45,795 nucleotides of DNA. Source: Candidatus Auribacterota bacterium. Lineage in GTDB: Bacteria; Auribacterota; Ancaeobacteria; Ancaeobacterales; Ancaeobacteraceae. Below are positions 25,774-33,874 of this stretch, one piece after another; positions within the stretch are counted from its first letter, which is position 1, and each line of letters begins with the position of its first letter. The DNA is taken from contig JAKLEM010000014.1 in the NCBI GenBank assembly GCA_022711655.1, forward strand, positions 1 to 45,795, in the 5' to 3' direction. Below the pieces are notes generated by a model that saw only the letters and a program-made list of their open reading frames with translations, did no database searches and was not told the DNA's origin. The translations under genes were made by a program, and so were the position numbers.

Positions 25774-25931
25774 TGGAGGGGGAGACGGGGTTGCACACGT
25801 TCCGCATCGTTCGGTGCGCTCCAGCGGCGCACCTCACTCAGCAAACATGTCTGCGCCCCGGCCTACGGCCGGAGACCGAGCCGCAGACATGTTCAATGTG
25901 CGGACCGTGTGCAACCCCATCTCCCCCTCCA
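25774..25931 (+). repeat. folded repeat element, copy B
   Basis: The outer arms 25774-25806 and 25899-25931 pair at 31 of 33 positions. They enclose hairpin P2 (GTGCGC 25814-25819, loop TCCAGCG, GCGCAC 25827-25832) and arm P3 (12 perfect pairs, 25844-25855 with 25882-25893), topped by CCGGCC-TAC-GGCCGG (25858-25872). Core 25804-25901 aligns with copy A at 12208-12304. Here the element is in the sense direction, between hsp20 genes 2 and 3, 10 bases after a stop codon. Confidence 0.85.
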
Positions 25932-25977
25932 TGAAACATATAACAAATATATTTCAGGAGAATGAAAGGAGGACCAG

Positions 25978-26595
25978 ATGAACATACAGAAGAAAATAAT
26001 CAGCTTCCTGCTCTTCTCGGCCATGGTCGCGAGCGGCATACCGGCAGCTACGCACGCGGCGGGAGCCGAAAAGAAGAACGAAGCGGCCGCACCGGCCGGC
26101 AAGACCGCGCCGGGGATCGATGAAGAAGAGTACTATTCCCCGGACGATCCGTTCATCGGCATGCGCCACATGCAGCGGGTGATGAACCGGATGTTCGACC
26201 GGATGACGCACGAGAACTGGCCGCTGGGGACGGCGGGAGCCGCGGCAACGGAAGGCTTCTACGCACCTGACCTCGACACGTACGAAACGGCTGCGGCGTT
26301 CGTCGTCGAGTGCGACCTCCCCGGCATGGAGAAAGACAAGATCGACGTCAGCGTCGACCGGAACGTCCTGACGATCTCGGGCATCCGCGAGAAGAAGGCG
26401 CAGCATGAAGAGAAAAAGGAGGGATACGTCTCGTACCGGGAGTCGGTCTCGTACGGCCAGTTCAGCAGGTCTGTGCGGCTCCCCGACTACATCGACCCGG
26501 CGAACTACAGCGCGTCGTTCACCAACGGAGTCCTGAAGATCGAGTTCCCGAAGAAGCAGGCGGAGAGCAAGAAGGTGAAAATCAACATCAAGTAA
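25978..26595 (+). CDS. exported Hsp20-family protein
   Basis: ATG at 25978 follows AAAGGAGG. The 205-aa product opens with a signal peptide (IISFLLFSAMVASGIPAATH, then AAGA), so the chaperone domain should be outside the cytoplasm. An acidic, proline- and alanine-rich linker follows, then FIGMRHMQRVMNRMFDRM. The alpha-crystallin domain starts near 98 (DLDTYETAAAFVVECDLPGM) and ends SFTNGVLKIEFPKKQ. Most Hsp20 proteins are cytosolic. It is closely related in sequence to the neighbouring hsp20 genes and may have arisen by duplication plus gain of a signal peptide. Confidence 0.9.
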   Translation: MNIQKKIISFLLFSAMVASGIPAATHAAGAEKKNEAAAPAGKTAPGIDEEEYYSPDDPFIGMRHMQRVMNRMFDRMTHENWPLGTAGAAATEGFYAPDLDTYETAAAFVVECDLPGMEKDKIDVSVDRNVLTISGIREKKAQHEEKKEGYVSYRESVSYGQFSRSVRLPDYIDPANYSASFTNGVLKIEFPKKQAESKKVKINIK

Positions 26596-26638
26596 GCGCT
26601 ACGCGGCAAGAAGGCGGCGACGGGGCATGCGCGCAGCG

Positions 26639-27145
26639 TTATATCTTCCTGCTGTCGTACGCCCAGTCCAGCAGCGCCTGCCGCTGCCGCGGGCGGCAGC
26701 TCACGTCTCTCCGCCGGCAGTGCTTCCTGACCTGGGCGACGTGCCGCTTCATCGCCTTCCATCTCTTGACCTGCCGCTCGTCATCGGGGCATCTCCTGCC
26801 CATGTAGTACCTGCAGTACCACTGGAACCAGCCCCGGGGGTCGTCGGGATAGATCCAGCCTTTCTCTCTCCACACGTCCAGCGGCTGGGAGGCGTTGACG
26901 CCGAAATAGTTCAGCTCCGGGTCATGCCGCTCGTGGCACAGCTTCGCCTTCCTGAACCAGCTCGGGGGGAACTCCTTCCTGCAATCGGTCATGTATTTAC
27001 CCCCGAAGACCCCCATCTCCAGCATCTGCATCGGCGTCAGCTGCGGCCTGAAATCGGGGTGGAAGTTCTTCCCGGCCGGCTCCGTACGGTAGTAGACGTA
27101 CCCCTTCTGCATTATGTCGTTCACTATCACTTTTTGCCGGCTCAT
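26639..27145 (-). CDS. conserved hypothetical protein, aromatic-rich
   Basis: I chose the ATG at 27145 (MSRQKVIVND), which follows GGGAGG, giving 168 aa. It is rich in Trp, Tyr and Arg, with long characteristic stretches such as TPMQMLEMGVFGGKYMTDCR, LNYFGVNASQPLDVWR, GWFQWYCRYYMGRR and CRPRQRQALLDWAYDSRKI. I recall very similar proteins in many bacteria and some eukaryotes, still without a known function. No signal peptide or membrane segment is seen. Confidence 0.8.
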   Translation of the reverse strand: MSRQKVIVNDIMQKGYVYYRTEPAGKNFHPDFRPQLTPMQMLEMGVFGGKYMTDCRKEFPPSWFRKAKLCHERHDPELNYFGVNASQPLDVWREKGWIYPDDPRGWFQWYCRYYMGRRCPDDERQVKRWKAMKRHVAQVRKHCRRRDVSCRPRQRQALLDWAYDSRKI

Positions 27146-27217
27146 TACCGTCCCTCCCGTGTTACAGATCCCGCATATCCTCAAGTACCGGAGGTTCCCG
27201 CGGGCCGCCCGCGTAAA

Positions 27218-27253
27218 GCGAAAAGGCGCCGGAAAAAACCGGCGCCTTTTCGC
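27218..27253 (-). terminator. bidirectional hairpin terminator
   Basis: Two perfect 15-base arms (27218-27232 and 27239-27253) enclose a six-A loop. The outer part of the stem is GCGAAAAGG paired with CCTTTTCGC. It lies 14 bases after the peroxiredoxin stop and ends the sulfur operon. Confidence 0.8.
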
Positions 27254-27266
27254 GTCTCCGCACGTA

Positions 27267-28052
27267 TTACTTTGTGTCCGTTTTCCCCGCCGCGGTTTCT
27301 TCTTTAGGCAGCTTCTTAAGGCACATAAACCAGTCGAGGCAGTAATAGTCCTTGCCCGCCTTCTCCACGCGGTCCTTCGCGGCGCCGCACGACCCCGGAG
27401 GCGGAACGATCACGTCGTCGCCCGGCCGCCAGTCTGCCGGCGTCGCGATATTCTGCGCGTCGGATGTCTGCATCGCGACCAGGAGGCGCTTGATCTCGTC
27501 GAAATTACGGCCGTTCGACAGCGGATAATAGACCATCGCCCTGATCTTCCCCTTCGGGTCGACGAAGAAGACGGCGCGGACAGCCTTGGTATTGCTCGCG
27601 CTCGGCTGGAGCATGCCGTACTTCTTCGATACCTCCATCGTCAGATCGGCGATCACCGGGAACATCACCTCGACGTTCTCCATCCCCTTGTACTTGATCT
27701 TTTCCTTGATCGTCCGGAGCCAGGCGATGTGGCTGTAGGTGCTGTCGATCGAGAGGCCGATCAGCTCGCAGTTCAGCGCCTTGAACTCAGGCGCCATCGT
27801 GGCGAAGGTCATGAACTCGGTGGTACAGACCGGCGTGAAATCGGCCGGGTGGCTGAACAGGATCACCCACTTCCCCTTATAATCCGAAGGGAAATTGACC
27901 TCACCCTGCGTCGTCTCCGCCTTGAACGCCGGCGCATCCTCGCCGATCAAAGGCAGATGACCCGCCGCCTGCTCCGCGCAGATACCCGCGCGGGCGCCCG
28001 CCATGACCAGCAACGCCGCTGCCGCAGACAACCAAAACCTCTGATGCTTCAT
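27267..28052 (-). CDS. exported peroxiredoxin, Prx6/AhpC type
   Basis: The ATG at 28052 follows AAAGGAGG (261 aa). The N-terminus is a signal peptide (FWLSAAAALLVMAGARA), so this thiol peroxidase should act in the periplasm. The peroxidatic Cys76 is in HPADFTPVCTTEF. The length and later motifs (VADLTMEVSKKYGM changed to IADLTMEVSKKYGM, AVFFVDPKGKIRAM) fit the Prx6 class. Extra C-terminal cysteines (GSCG, YYCLDWFMC) could resolve the disulfide. It reduces peroxides and possibly persulfides. It is the last gene of the rhodanese/YeeE operon. Confidence 0.9.
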   Translation of the reverse strand: MKHQRFWLSAAAALLVMAGARAGICAEQAAGHLPLIGEDAPAFKAETTQGEVNFPSDYKGKWVILFSHPADFTPVCTTEFMTFATMAPEFKALNCELIGLSIDSTYSHIAWLRTIKEKIKYKGMENVEVMFPVIADLTMEVSKKYGMLQPSASNTKAVRAVFFVDPKGKIRAMVYYPLSNGRNFDEIKRLLVAMQTSDAQNIATPADWRPGDDVIVPPPGSCGAAKDRVEKAGKDYYCLDWFMCLKKLPKEETAAGKTDTK

Positions 28053-28084
28053 ACGACACCTCCTTTTTGTTGTGTGTTTGCGGT

Positions 28085-29248
28085 TCACTTCCCGGAAAAA
28101 TATTCGCGCCATGCCCGTATCTTCGAGACTTCCTCGTCGGTGACGGGAGCCGCGCGCAGCGACGCCGGCTTCAGGCAGCGCTCGACGAAACCGTCGAGGC
28201 CGTCGGTGAGGATATATACGTTCCGGTATCCCTGCCGGTGGAGGGCGTCGCGGACCTGCGCGGGGTGCGTCATTCCGTTGGAATAGAGCACGATCATCCC
28301 GGCGTTCTTCTTTTCGCGGAGCAGCTGCAATATACCGGCCGGCTCGATGTTGACCGCCCCGCGGATATGAAAGGCGTCGTACTCCGCCTTCGGCCGGATA
28401 TCGACGAGAGTGAGGAGCCGGTCGCCCATCATGAGGCGGTCGGCGAGGTCCTCAGGCTCTATATGGTCGCGCCCTTCCTGCATCACCTCCATGATCATCT
28501 GCTCTGTGCGGCCGGGCATCAGCGGCTGTGTCAGCGCGGCGTTGATTTCGCGCAGCGCTTCCCTGTTTTCAGCCGGGGCGTCCGCAGCGGCCAGAAGACC
28601 GCCCGCTGCCGCGATGAAGACGATGCTGAACGCCCAGAGGAACGGCGAATTCAGGTAATAGCCCGTCTTGCTGATCTTTTTCTCCACCCATTCCGCCATC
28701 CAAAAACTCCCTATAGCGACCGCCGTAAAAATAAACGCAAAAAGAACGCGCGTCACGCCGAGCGACGCGTAGACGAACTGCACGCCCGATTCGCCCCAAC
28801 TATACAACGGTTTGACGACCCCGTACAGCTCGTTGAAGAGTATCGAGCCGGCTGCCGCGCCCGCCAAAAAAAGGAACGCATCGGCCTTCCCCGACGCGCA
28901 GCCGACCGCCGCCGTCCCAGGGCACCAGCCCCCCATGACGAAACCGATGCCGAAGAGGATCCCCGCAACGGCCTGGGCGCCGTAAACGGTCGGCATCAGG
29001 TACAGCGAGTCGAAACCGATAAGACCGAACGCCGCCGAATACAGGATGAGCAGCATCGCCGTGATCACGGCCGTGAACATCACCTTGAGGACGGTCATGT
29101 CGGTCCCGTAGAAGATACCGGAGAGCTTGCGTGAACTCCCGAACCCCGCGCGCTCCAGGGCGACGCCGAACGACACGCCGATAAGGAGCGATACCAGAAA
29201 AGCCGCATGTGTGCCAAGCGCATCCGCGCCGAAGAATGTCTCAATCAT
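28085..29248 (-). CDS. YeeE/YedE sulfur transporter fused to a rhodanese-like domain
   Basis: The start MIETFFGADALG (29248) overlaps the previous YeeE gene by eight bases. Residues 1-235 are a membrane domain with the family cysteine motifs GGWCPGTAAVGCASGK, typical of thiosulfate-type uptake (TsuA-like). Residues 265-387 are a rhodanese fold (LVDIRPKAEYDAFHIRGAVN). The active-loop cysteine is replaced by serine (VLYSNGMTHPAQV), so sulfurtransfer by this domain is unlikely and it may dock a partner. The full YeeE fold in one protein is larger; the neighbouring half-size gene may supply the rest. Confidence 0.88.
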   Translation of the reverse strand: MIETFFGADALGTHAAFLVSLLIGVSFGVALERAGFGSSRKLSGIFYGTDMTVLKVMFTAVITAMLLILYSAAFGLIGFDSLYLMPTVYGAQAVAGILFGIGFVMGGWCPGTAAVGCASGKADAFLFLAGAAAGSILFNELYGVVKPLYSWGESGVQFVYASLGVTRVLFAFIFTAVAIGSFWMAEWVEKKISKTGYYLNSPFLWAFSIVFIAAAGGLLAAADAPAENREALREINAALTQPLMPGRTEQMIMEVMQEGRDHIEPEDLADRLMMGDRLLTLVDIRPKAEYDAFHIRGAVNIEPAGILQLLREKKNAGMIVLYSNGMTHPAQVRDALHRQGYRNVYILTDGLDGFVERCLKPASLRAAPVTDEEVSKIRAWREYFSGK

Positions 29249-29741
29249 GCCATTGCCTCCTGACGATGTACGCGAACGCATATCCGCCCGCAAAGATGCA
29301 CATCATGAAAACGAGGCTCCCGGTGAGGAGAAGCGCCCCGCCCGACAGCGCCTGCCCCGAGGTACATCCCTGGCCGAGGCGGCTGGCGAAGCCGACGATC
29401 GCTCCGCCGGTGAGGGCGAGCGCGGCGCGCTTCCACGCGGAGAACCGTTTCCCTTTCTCGAGAACGACCCCGGCGCGTCCCCCCGCAACAGCCGAGATAA
29501 GGCCGCCGATCGCGGTCCCCGCGAACATAAAGACCAGGTAATAGCTCAGGGGGTTCTTCCCCCACGCGCCGAAATACTCCGACGCCTGCGTATGGAGCGG
29601 CGCGACGCACCCCTCGATGCAGGCCGCGATCCGCGCAAGCCCCGCAGACGCGCCGAGGCCGGAGCCGAGAACGAGATACGACACGAAAAGCGTGACACCC
29701 AGCATAATTCCCGCGAGATACGGGTTCATGTACCTGTTCAT
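29241..29741 (-). CDS. YeeE/YedE family membrane protein, half-size
   Basis: The ATG at 29741 starts two bases after the stop of the upstream beta-lactamase/rhodanese gene. It encodes 166 aa with about four to five helices and the motif ASRLGQGCTSGQALSGGAL, which contains the conserved transport cysteine, plus CIEGCVAPLHT near residue 40. It would pair with the next gene product to form a complete transporter of thiosulfate or a related sulfur species. The longer reading upstream (Arg-rich) is a shadow of the rhodanese gene. Confidence 0.85.
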   Translation of the reverse strand: MNRYMNPYLAGIMLGVTLFVSYLVLGSGLGASAGLARIAACIEGCVAPLHTQASEYFGAWGKNPLSYYLVFMFAGTAIGGLISAVAGGRAGVVLEKGKRFSAWKRAALALTGGAIVGFASRLGQGCTSGQALSGGALLLTGSLVFMMCIFAGGYAFAYIVRRQWHD

Positions 29742-29742
29742 G

Positions 29743-31719
29743 TCAGCACCCCGCACTCTTTCTTTTCGCCGGCGCTTGCATCTGCGGCGCCGCAGCCGGA
29801 GCCGGCGAGACCGCCGGGACCGAACCCGCGCCTGACGGCGCCCTCGCGCCGCTCGCCTTCCAGAACGCCTCGACGCCGCCGTAGAGGACCTTGATCTCCC
29901 GCTTGGTCTTTTGCGACAGGACGCCGCCGACCGCCATCGCCACGGAGCCGTCACGGTCGACGATCACCAGCGGCACGCTACCCGCCAGGTACGACGGGTC
30001 CTTCATCACCTCGGCGATATCGGCGTTGCGCGAGCCCGGTATCGCGTAGTCGGCGAAATGGGCCGCCGGCCGGATGTCGACGATCTCCAGCGTCCCCGGC
30101 AGATCGCTCAGCGACCTGGCGAGCGCCGCCGCGTCGATCTGCTCGGGCAGGCCGAGAGAACGTAACGGGACCGGCGCCGCAGCTGCCGCCGCCGGCTTCG
30201 CGCCTATCACCGGGAGGCCCGCCGCGGTCCACGCCTCGGCGCCGCCGGCAAGGCTCATCGCCTTCGAGAAGCCGCGCCGCTCGAGGACGCCCACTGCCAT
30301 GCTGGACCGGTAGGCCGAATTGCAGACGGCAACCGCCGGCTGGGCGGGGTCGAGCTTCGACGACAGCTCGTCGAGATGGTTGAGCGGCAGGTTGACGACC
30401 GTCCCGATCCGCGATGCCATCCACTCGTTCGGCAATCGGACGTCGACGATGATCGGGGCGTCCCCCTTCTGCATCCGATCATACAGTACCCGCGGCGTGA
30501 TCATGTCGTTCTTTTTCACCGGCATGCCTGCGTTCTTCCATGCGTCGAACGTTATGTAGCGGACATCGTCGTACCCGATCCGGCGCAGGCGCTTCAGCGC
30601 CTCGGTCACCTCGGGGACGCTGCCGCAGACGACCAGCGGCGATCCCCACGGGACCATGATGCCGGTCCACGTCTCGAGGCGGCCGCGCAGGCCGATGTTC
30701 ACCGCGTTCGGTATGTGGGCCTCGGCATATGCCGCCGGCTCCCTGATGTCGGAAAGATATGCCGCCGCCGGATCGGATAGCTTGCTGCCGGGCTCTTCCT
30801 CTTTCGGTAGCGGCGCGATCCAGTCGACCGGCGCCGGCCCTTTCTTGTTCATCGCCGCGTTGTGCTTGAAATACTGCGGCGCCTCGGGGAGCCCGTCCAG
30901 CACCGCCGCGACGAACTCGCCGCGCGACCTGTGTTTCATATACGGGTTTGCGGCCTTCTCCTCGCCGATCGTCGAGACCGGCCTGTCGCTCAGATGCGCT
31001 CCGCACAGCGAGCCGGCGCCGTGCGCGGGAAATATCTTCACCGGATCGGCGAGTTTGGAGAGCTTGTTGTGCCACGTGTCGTAGCTCATCGAGGCGAGCG
31101 CCGCCGCGCTGATCGTCCCGCCCATCAGGTCGGGCCTGCCGATGCTGCCGATGAAGAGGGTGTCGCCGGTGAAGACGCACTCGGGGTCTTTCTTATCGGC
31201 GGCGCTGAATACCATGCCGCACATCCCGTCGGGGGTATGCCCCGGCGTGGCAAGAAAGCGGACGACCGCCGTTCCGACCTTCAGATCGGACGCCTCGGTG
31301 AGCGGCTCGTGCGCGTACTCGGCGCCCGCCGCTTTGTTGATGTACACCGGACAGCCAACCTGCTTCGCGAACTCGGTGTGCCCGGCGACGAAATCGGCGT
31401 GCGAATGGGTCAGGAAGACGCCCACGATCCTGACGCCGTCCTTCTTAGCCGTCTCAAGGTAGGTGTCGATATCGCGCCCCGGGTCGACCACCAGCGCCTC
31501 GCCGCCGCTTTCGAGCATATACGAATAATGAGACAGGACGCCGAGATTGAACTGCTTGACCGTTAACCCGGGGAAGGCGTAGGTGTCGACCACCTGGTAG
31601 GTCGCCGCGGAATCGTCATGCGACGCCGATTCCCCGTCCTTGACGGCCCCCGCCCGCGCTGTACCGCTGAGAGCAATCGCGAGCACACACAAAAACACGA
31701 CCAGACTTCGTCTCTTCAT
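29743..31719 (-). CDS. exported beta-lactamase-fold (persulfide dioxygenase-like) protein with three rhodanese domains
   Basis: 658 aa with signal peptide (LVVFLCVLAIALSGTARA). Residues 38-270 form a metallo-beta-lactamase fold like ETHE1/Blh: THSHADFVAGH, TPGHTPDG, VFTGDTLFIG, FPAHGAGS. Three rhodanese-like domains follow. The first and second keep the loop cysteine (PLVVCGSVPE, VAVCNSAYRSSMA); the third has Asp (LVIVDRDGSVAMA) and is probably inactive. A Pro/Ala linker and a terminal Cys end the protein. Persulfide dioxygenases oxidise persulfide to sulfite. With the YeeE genes and a peroxiredoxin downstream this looks like a periplasmic sulfane-sulfur module. Most such proteins are cytosolic. 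Confidence 0.88.
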   Translation of the reverse strand: MKRRSLVVFLCVLAIALSGTARAGAVKDGESASHDDSAATYQVVDTYAFPGLTVKQFNLGVLSHYSYMLESGGEALVVDPGRDIDTYLETAKKDGVRIVGVFLTHSHADFVAGHTEFAKQVGCPVYINKAAGAEYAHEPLTEASDLKVGTAVVRFLATPGHTPDGMCGMVFSAADKKDPECVFTGDTLFIGSIGRPDLMGGTISAAALASMSYDTWHNKLSKLADPVKIFPAHGAGSLCGAHLSDRPVSTIGEEKAANPYMKHRSRGEFVAAVLDGLPEAPQYFKHNAAMNKKGPAPVDWIAPLPKEEEPGSKLSDPAAAYLSDIREPAAYAEAHIPNAVNIGLRGRLETWTGIMVPWGSPLVVCGSVPEVTEALKRLRRIGYDDVRYITFDAWKNAGMPVKKNDMITPRVLYDRMQKGDAPIIVDVRLPNEWMASRIGTVVNLPLNHLDELSSKLDPAQPAVAVCNSAYRSSMAVGVLERRGFSKAMSLAGGAEAWTAAGLPVIGAKPAAAAAAPVPLRSLGLPEQIDAAALARSLSDLPGTLEIVDIRPAAHFADYAIPGSRNADIAEVMKDPSYLAGSVPLVIVDRDGSVAMAVGGVLSQKTKREIKVLYGGVEAFWKASGARAPSGAGSVPAVSPAPAAAPQMQAPAKRKSAGC

Positions 31720-31766
31720 CGTTCCCCCTGTGTCTGATAATTGCCCTAACCCTCTATGCTAATCCG

Positions 31767-31792
31767 TAAGGGTCAGGCATGCCTGGCCCCTA
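31767..31792. repeat. short palindromic repeat, CAGGCATGCCTG core
   Basis: Pairs outward from AGGCATGCCT through GGG/CCC, with one G-T and one unpaired position. It lies between the sulfur operon and the methyltransferase gene. The same 12-base core occurs at 40593-40604. Confidence 0.6.
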
Positions 31793-31808
31793 CACCGCAT
31801 TCAATCTA

Positions 31809-32582
31809 TCACGTGCTTTTGCGCATTATCAGAACATCCTGATGCGCACCCTGGCGGCGTGACGCCGAACAGCCCTGCAATGCGCCGGCGTGCGCCGCCG
31901 CTTCCGTGACGGTCGCCCCGAGGCGCGGGTGCGTTTTCCCTTCAGCGACATGCATCTTTTCGACCGCCGCGAAGCCCGTCTCGTCGAGGTCGCTCACGAT
32001 CAGCACGCCGCCGGGCCGCAACAGCCGCCACAGCTCATCAATGACCTCATACGGCTTCTCGAAATGGTGGAGCGCATTGTAGCTGATGATCGAGGCGAAC
32101 GACGCGGGCGCGAACCCCATCGCATCTGCCGGCCGCTTCCTAAACACGATCTTATCAACGACCCCATAGTGCTCGGCGAAAAGCTTCGCCTTGCCGATCT
32201 GAGCGCCGTCGGTATCGATGGTCATCAGCGAGTGTCCCAGCTTTGCGATCGCAACGGCGCAATGTCCGGCGCCGGTGCCCACATCGAGTATCGGCCCTTC
32301 GAGATACCCGGCGCTTCCCGTCACGAACCGCACCGCTGCTTCCTGGTCATACCCGAGCTTGAGCAGCGCCTCGCGGCGCGATGCGCAATGCTCGAAATTC
32401 GCCCGCACCGACTCCCGGCGCCTGCGGTCGTACGCCCAGCAGAACGGACAAACACGTTCGAGGACGCGCATGAAGCGCCCGTAAATGGAATCGGGAAAAA
32501 GCCTGCGGACAATGCACAGGGGGCAGATCCAACATACGGATGCAAGAAGCTGCAAGAATAGATCTTTTATCAACGTACGCAT
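31809..32582 (-). CDS. class I SAM-dependent methyltransferase
   Basis: I chose the ATG at 32582 (MRTLIKDLFLQLLAS) because the earlier in-frame start overlaps the promoter. The 257-aa protein has a cysteine-rich N-terminus (CWICPLC and CPFCWAY) that may bind metal, then a Rossmann domain with ILDVGTGAGHCAVAIA, an acidic residue after the next strand (LMTIDTD), and NALHHFEKPYEVIDE with RPGGVLIVSDLD. A small-molecule methylase role is likely; the substrate is unknown. It is divergent from hemA, so the two could share control. Confidence 0.85.
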   Translation of the reverse strand: MRTLIKDLFLQLLASVCWICPLCIVRRLFPDSIYGRFMRVLERVCPFCWAYDRRRRESVRANFEHCASRREALLKLGYDQEAAVRFVTGSAGYLEGPILDVGTGAGHCAVAIAKLGHSLMTIDTDGAQIGKAKLFAEHYGVVDKIVFRKRPADAMGFAPASFASIISYNALHHFEKPYEVIDELWRLLRPGGVLIVSDLDETGFAAVEKMHVAEGKTHPRLGATVTEAAAHAGALQGCSASRRQGAHQDVLIMRKST

Positions 32583-32637
32583 TTTATGCCCCGGTATAGT
32601 GGTGCCGCCGAAACCGTATTTCGCACACACGGTACAT

Positions 32638-32666
32638 ATTATATCAGCATCATTGTTTTCAGCAAA
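32638..32666 (-). promoter_or_regulatory. candidate methyltransferase promoter
   Basis: On the minus strand TATAAT (32638-32643) is a perfect -10 box, preceded after 17 bases by a weak TTTGCT (32661-32666). The transcript would have a leader of about 50 bases. Confidence 0.4.
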
Positions 32667-32812
32667 CATTCGCGGCCATTAGTTTCTTTATTATCTGCGC
32701 GGCAGCGTGATATTATATGAGGCGTATGGCATAGCTTCGGATAATTCGCCCCCCGCGGGCAGATCGCTCCCGCATGCCGCCGCGCGGGATCCCGGCCGCC
32801 AAAGGATCGCAG

Positions 32813-33874
32813 ATGCACATAACCGTCATCGGTGTCAGCCATAAGACAGCGCCCATCGAGGTTCGGGAACGGTTCTACCTGAAACCGCTCGAGCGCGAAC
32901 TGCTGTTGAGCACCCTGCGCAACAGCCCCGCGGTATACGAGGCCCTGGTCCTCTCCACCTGCAACCGTACCGAGATCTACGCCTGCTCGTCCGATGGCAG
33001 CGGACGCGAGCTGTGTGACGCCCTCTACAGGGTTAAGGGGATGCCGCGCGCCGTGCGGACGGAGACGCATTTCTTTACGCTCTGCGGGCAGGCTGCGGTC
33101 AGGCACCTTTTCGAGGTCGCCTGCGGCCTCGACTCCCTGGTCCTCGGCGAAAAACAGGTCCTCGGCCAGCTCAAAGAGTCCGTCGACCTGTCACGCCGGA
33201 TGGGGATGCTGGCAAAACCGTTCAACATCCTCACCCAGATCGCCGTCAGGACGGGCAAAAAGGCCCGCAGCGAAACGCAGATCGACGCGGGAGGCTCCTC
33301 CGTCAGCTGGGCGGCGGCCGTCAAGGCGGAGAGAGAGCTTGGAACGCTCGAAGGCAGGTCGATCCTCATCATCGGCGCCGGCAAGATGGGAAAGATCGCC
33401 ATCCGGCACCTGCAAACGAGAGGCGCCGCGCAGATATATGTCACCAACCGGAGGCTGGAGACGGCCGCGGCGCTGGCCGCCGAATGTGGCGGCGCCGCCG
33501 TCTCTTTCGGCGAGATCGGCAGTATCCTCCCCCGCATCGACGCCTGCATCTGTTCGGCCTGCGCGCCGCACTACCTGATCGAAAAAGAGATCGTCGAGAA
33601 GACCATGAAGGGACGGCCGGACAGGCAACTGGTGTGCGTGGATATCTCGGTTCCCAGGAACATCAGCCCCGACACCGGTTCCGTTCCGAACGTGTCGCTC
33701 ATTACCATCGACGGCCTGGACGAGGTATTAACGGGGACGACAGAGACGCGCCGCAGGTCCATCGACGCCGTCAACGCGATCATAGGAGAGAAGATCGAGG
33801 TCTTCTATGACACGCTGAATAAAAGCGCTGAAGGGCGGTCCTCCGGCAGAGCGGCGCAGGAACTCCCCGTATGA
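32813..33874 (+). CDS. hemA: glutamyl-tRNA reductase HemA, shortened
   Basis: It reduces glutamyl-tRNA to glutamate-1-semialdehyde, the first committed step of the C5 heme route. The ATG at 32813 follows AAAGGA; the earlier ATG lacks a site. Signatures are MHITVIGVSHKTAPIEVRER and the catalytic Cys50 in STCNRTEIY, with LVLGEKQVLGQ, and the NADPH fold IIGAGKMGKIA. The protein is 353 aa, against about 410-430 in the family; most of the C-terminal dimerisation domain is missing after DTLNKSAEG. It overlaps ahbC by four bases and heads the plus-strand heme operon. Confidence 0.93.
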   Translation: MHITVIGVSHKTAPIEVRERFYLKPLERELLLSTLRNSPAVYEALVLSTCNRTEIYACSSDGSGRELCDALYRVKGMPRAVRTETHFFTLCGQAAVRHLFEVACGLDSLVLGEKQVLGQLKESVDLSRRMGMLAKPFNILTQIAVRTGKKARSETQIDAGGSSVSWAAAVKAERELGTLEGRSILIIGAGKMGKIAIRHLQTRGAAQIYVTNRRLETAAALAAECGGAAVSFGEIGSILPRIDACICSACAPHYLIEKEIVEKTMKGRPDRQLVCVDISVPRNISPDTGSVPNVSLITIDGLDEVLTGTTETRRRSIDAVNAIIGEKIEVFYDTLNKSAEGRSSGRAAQELPV

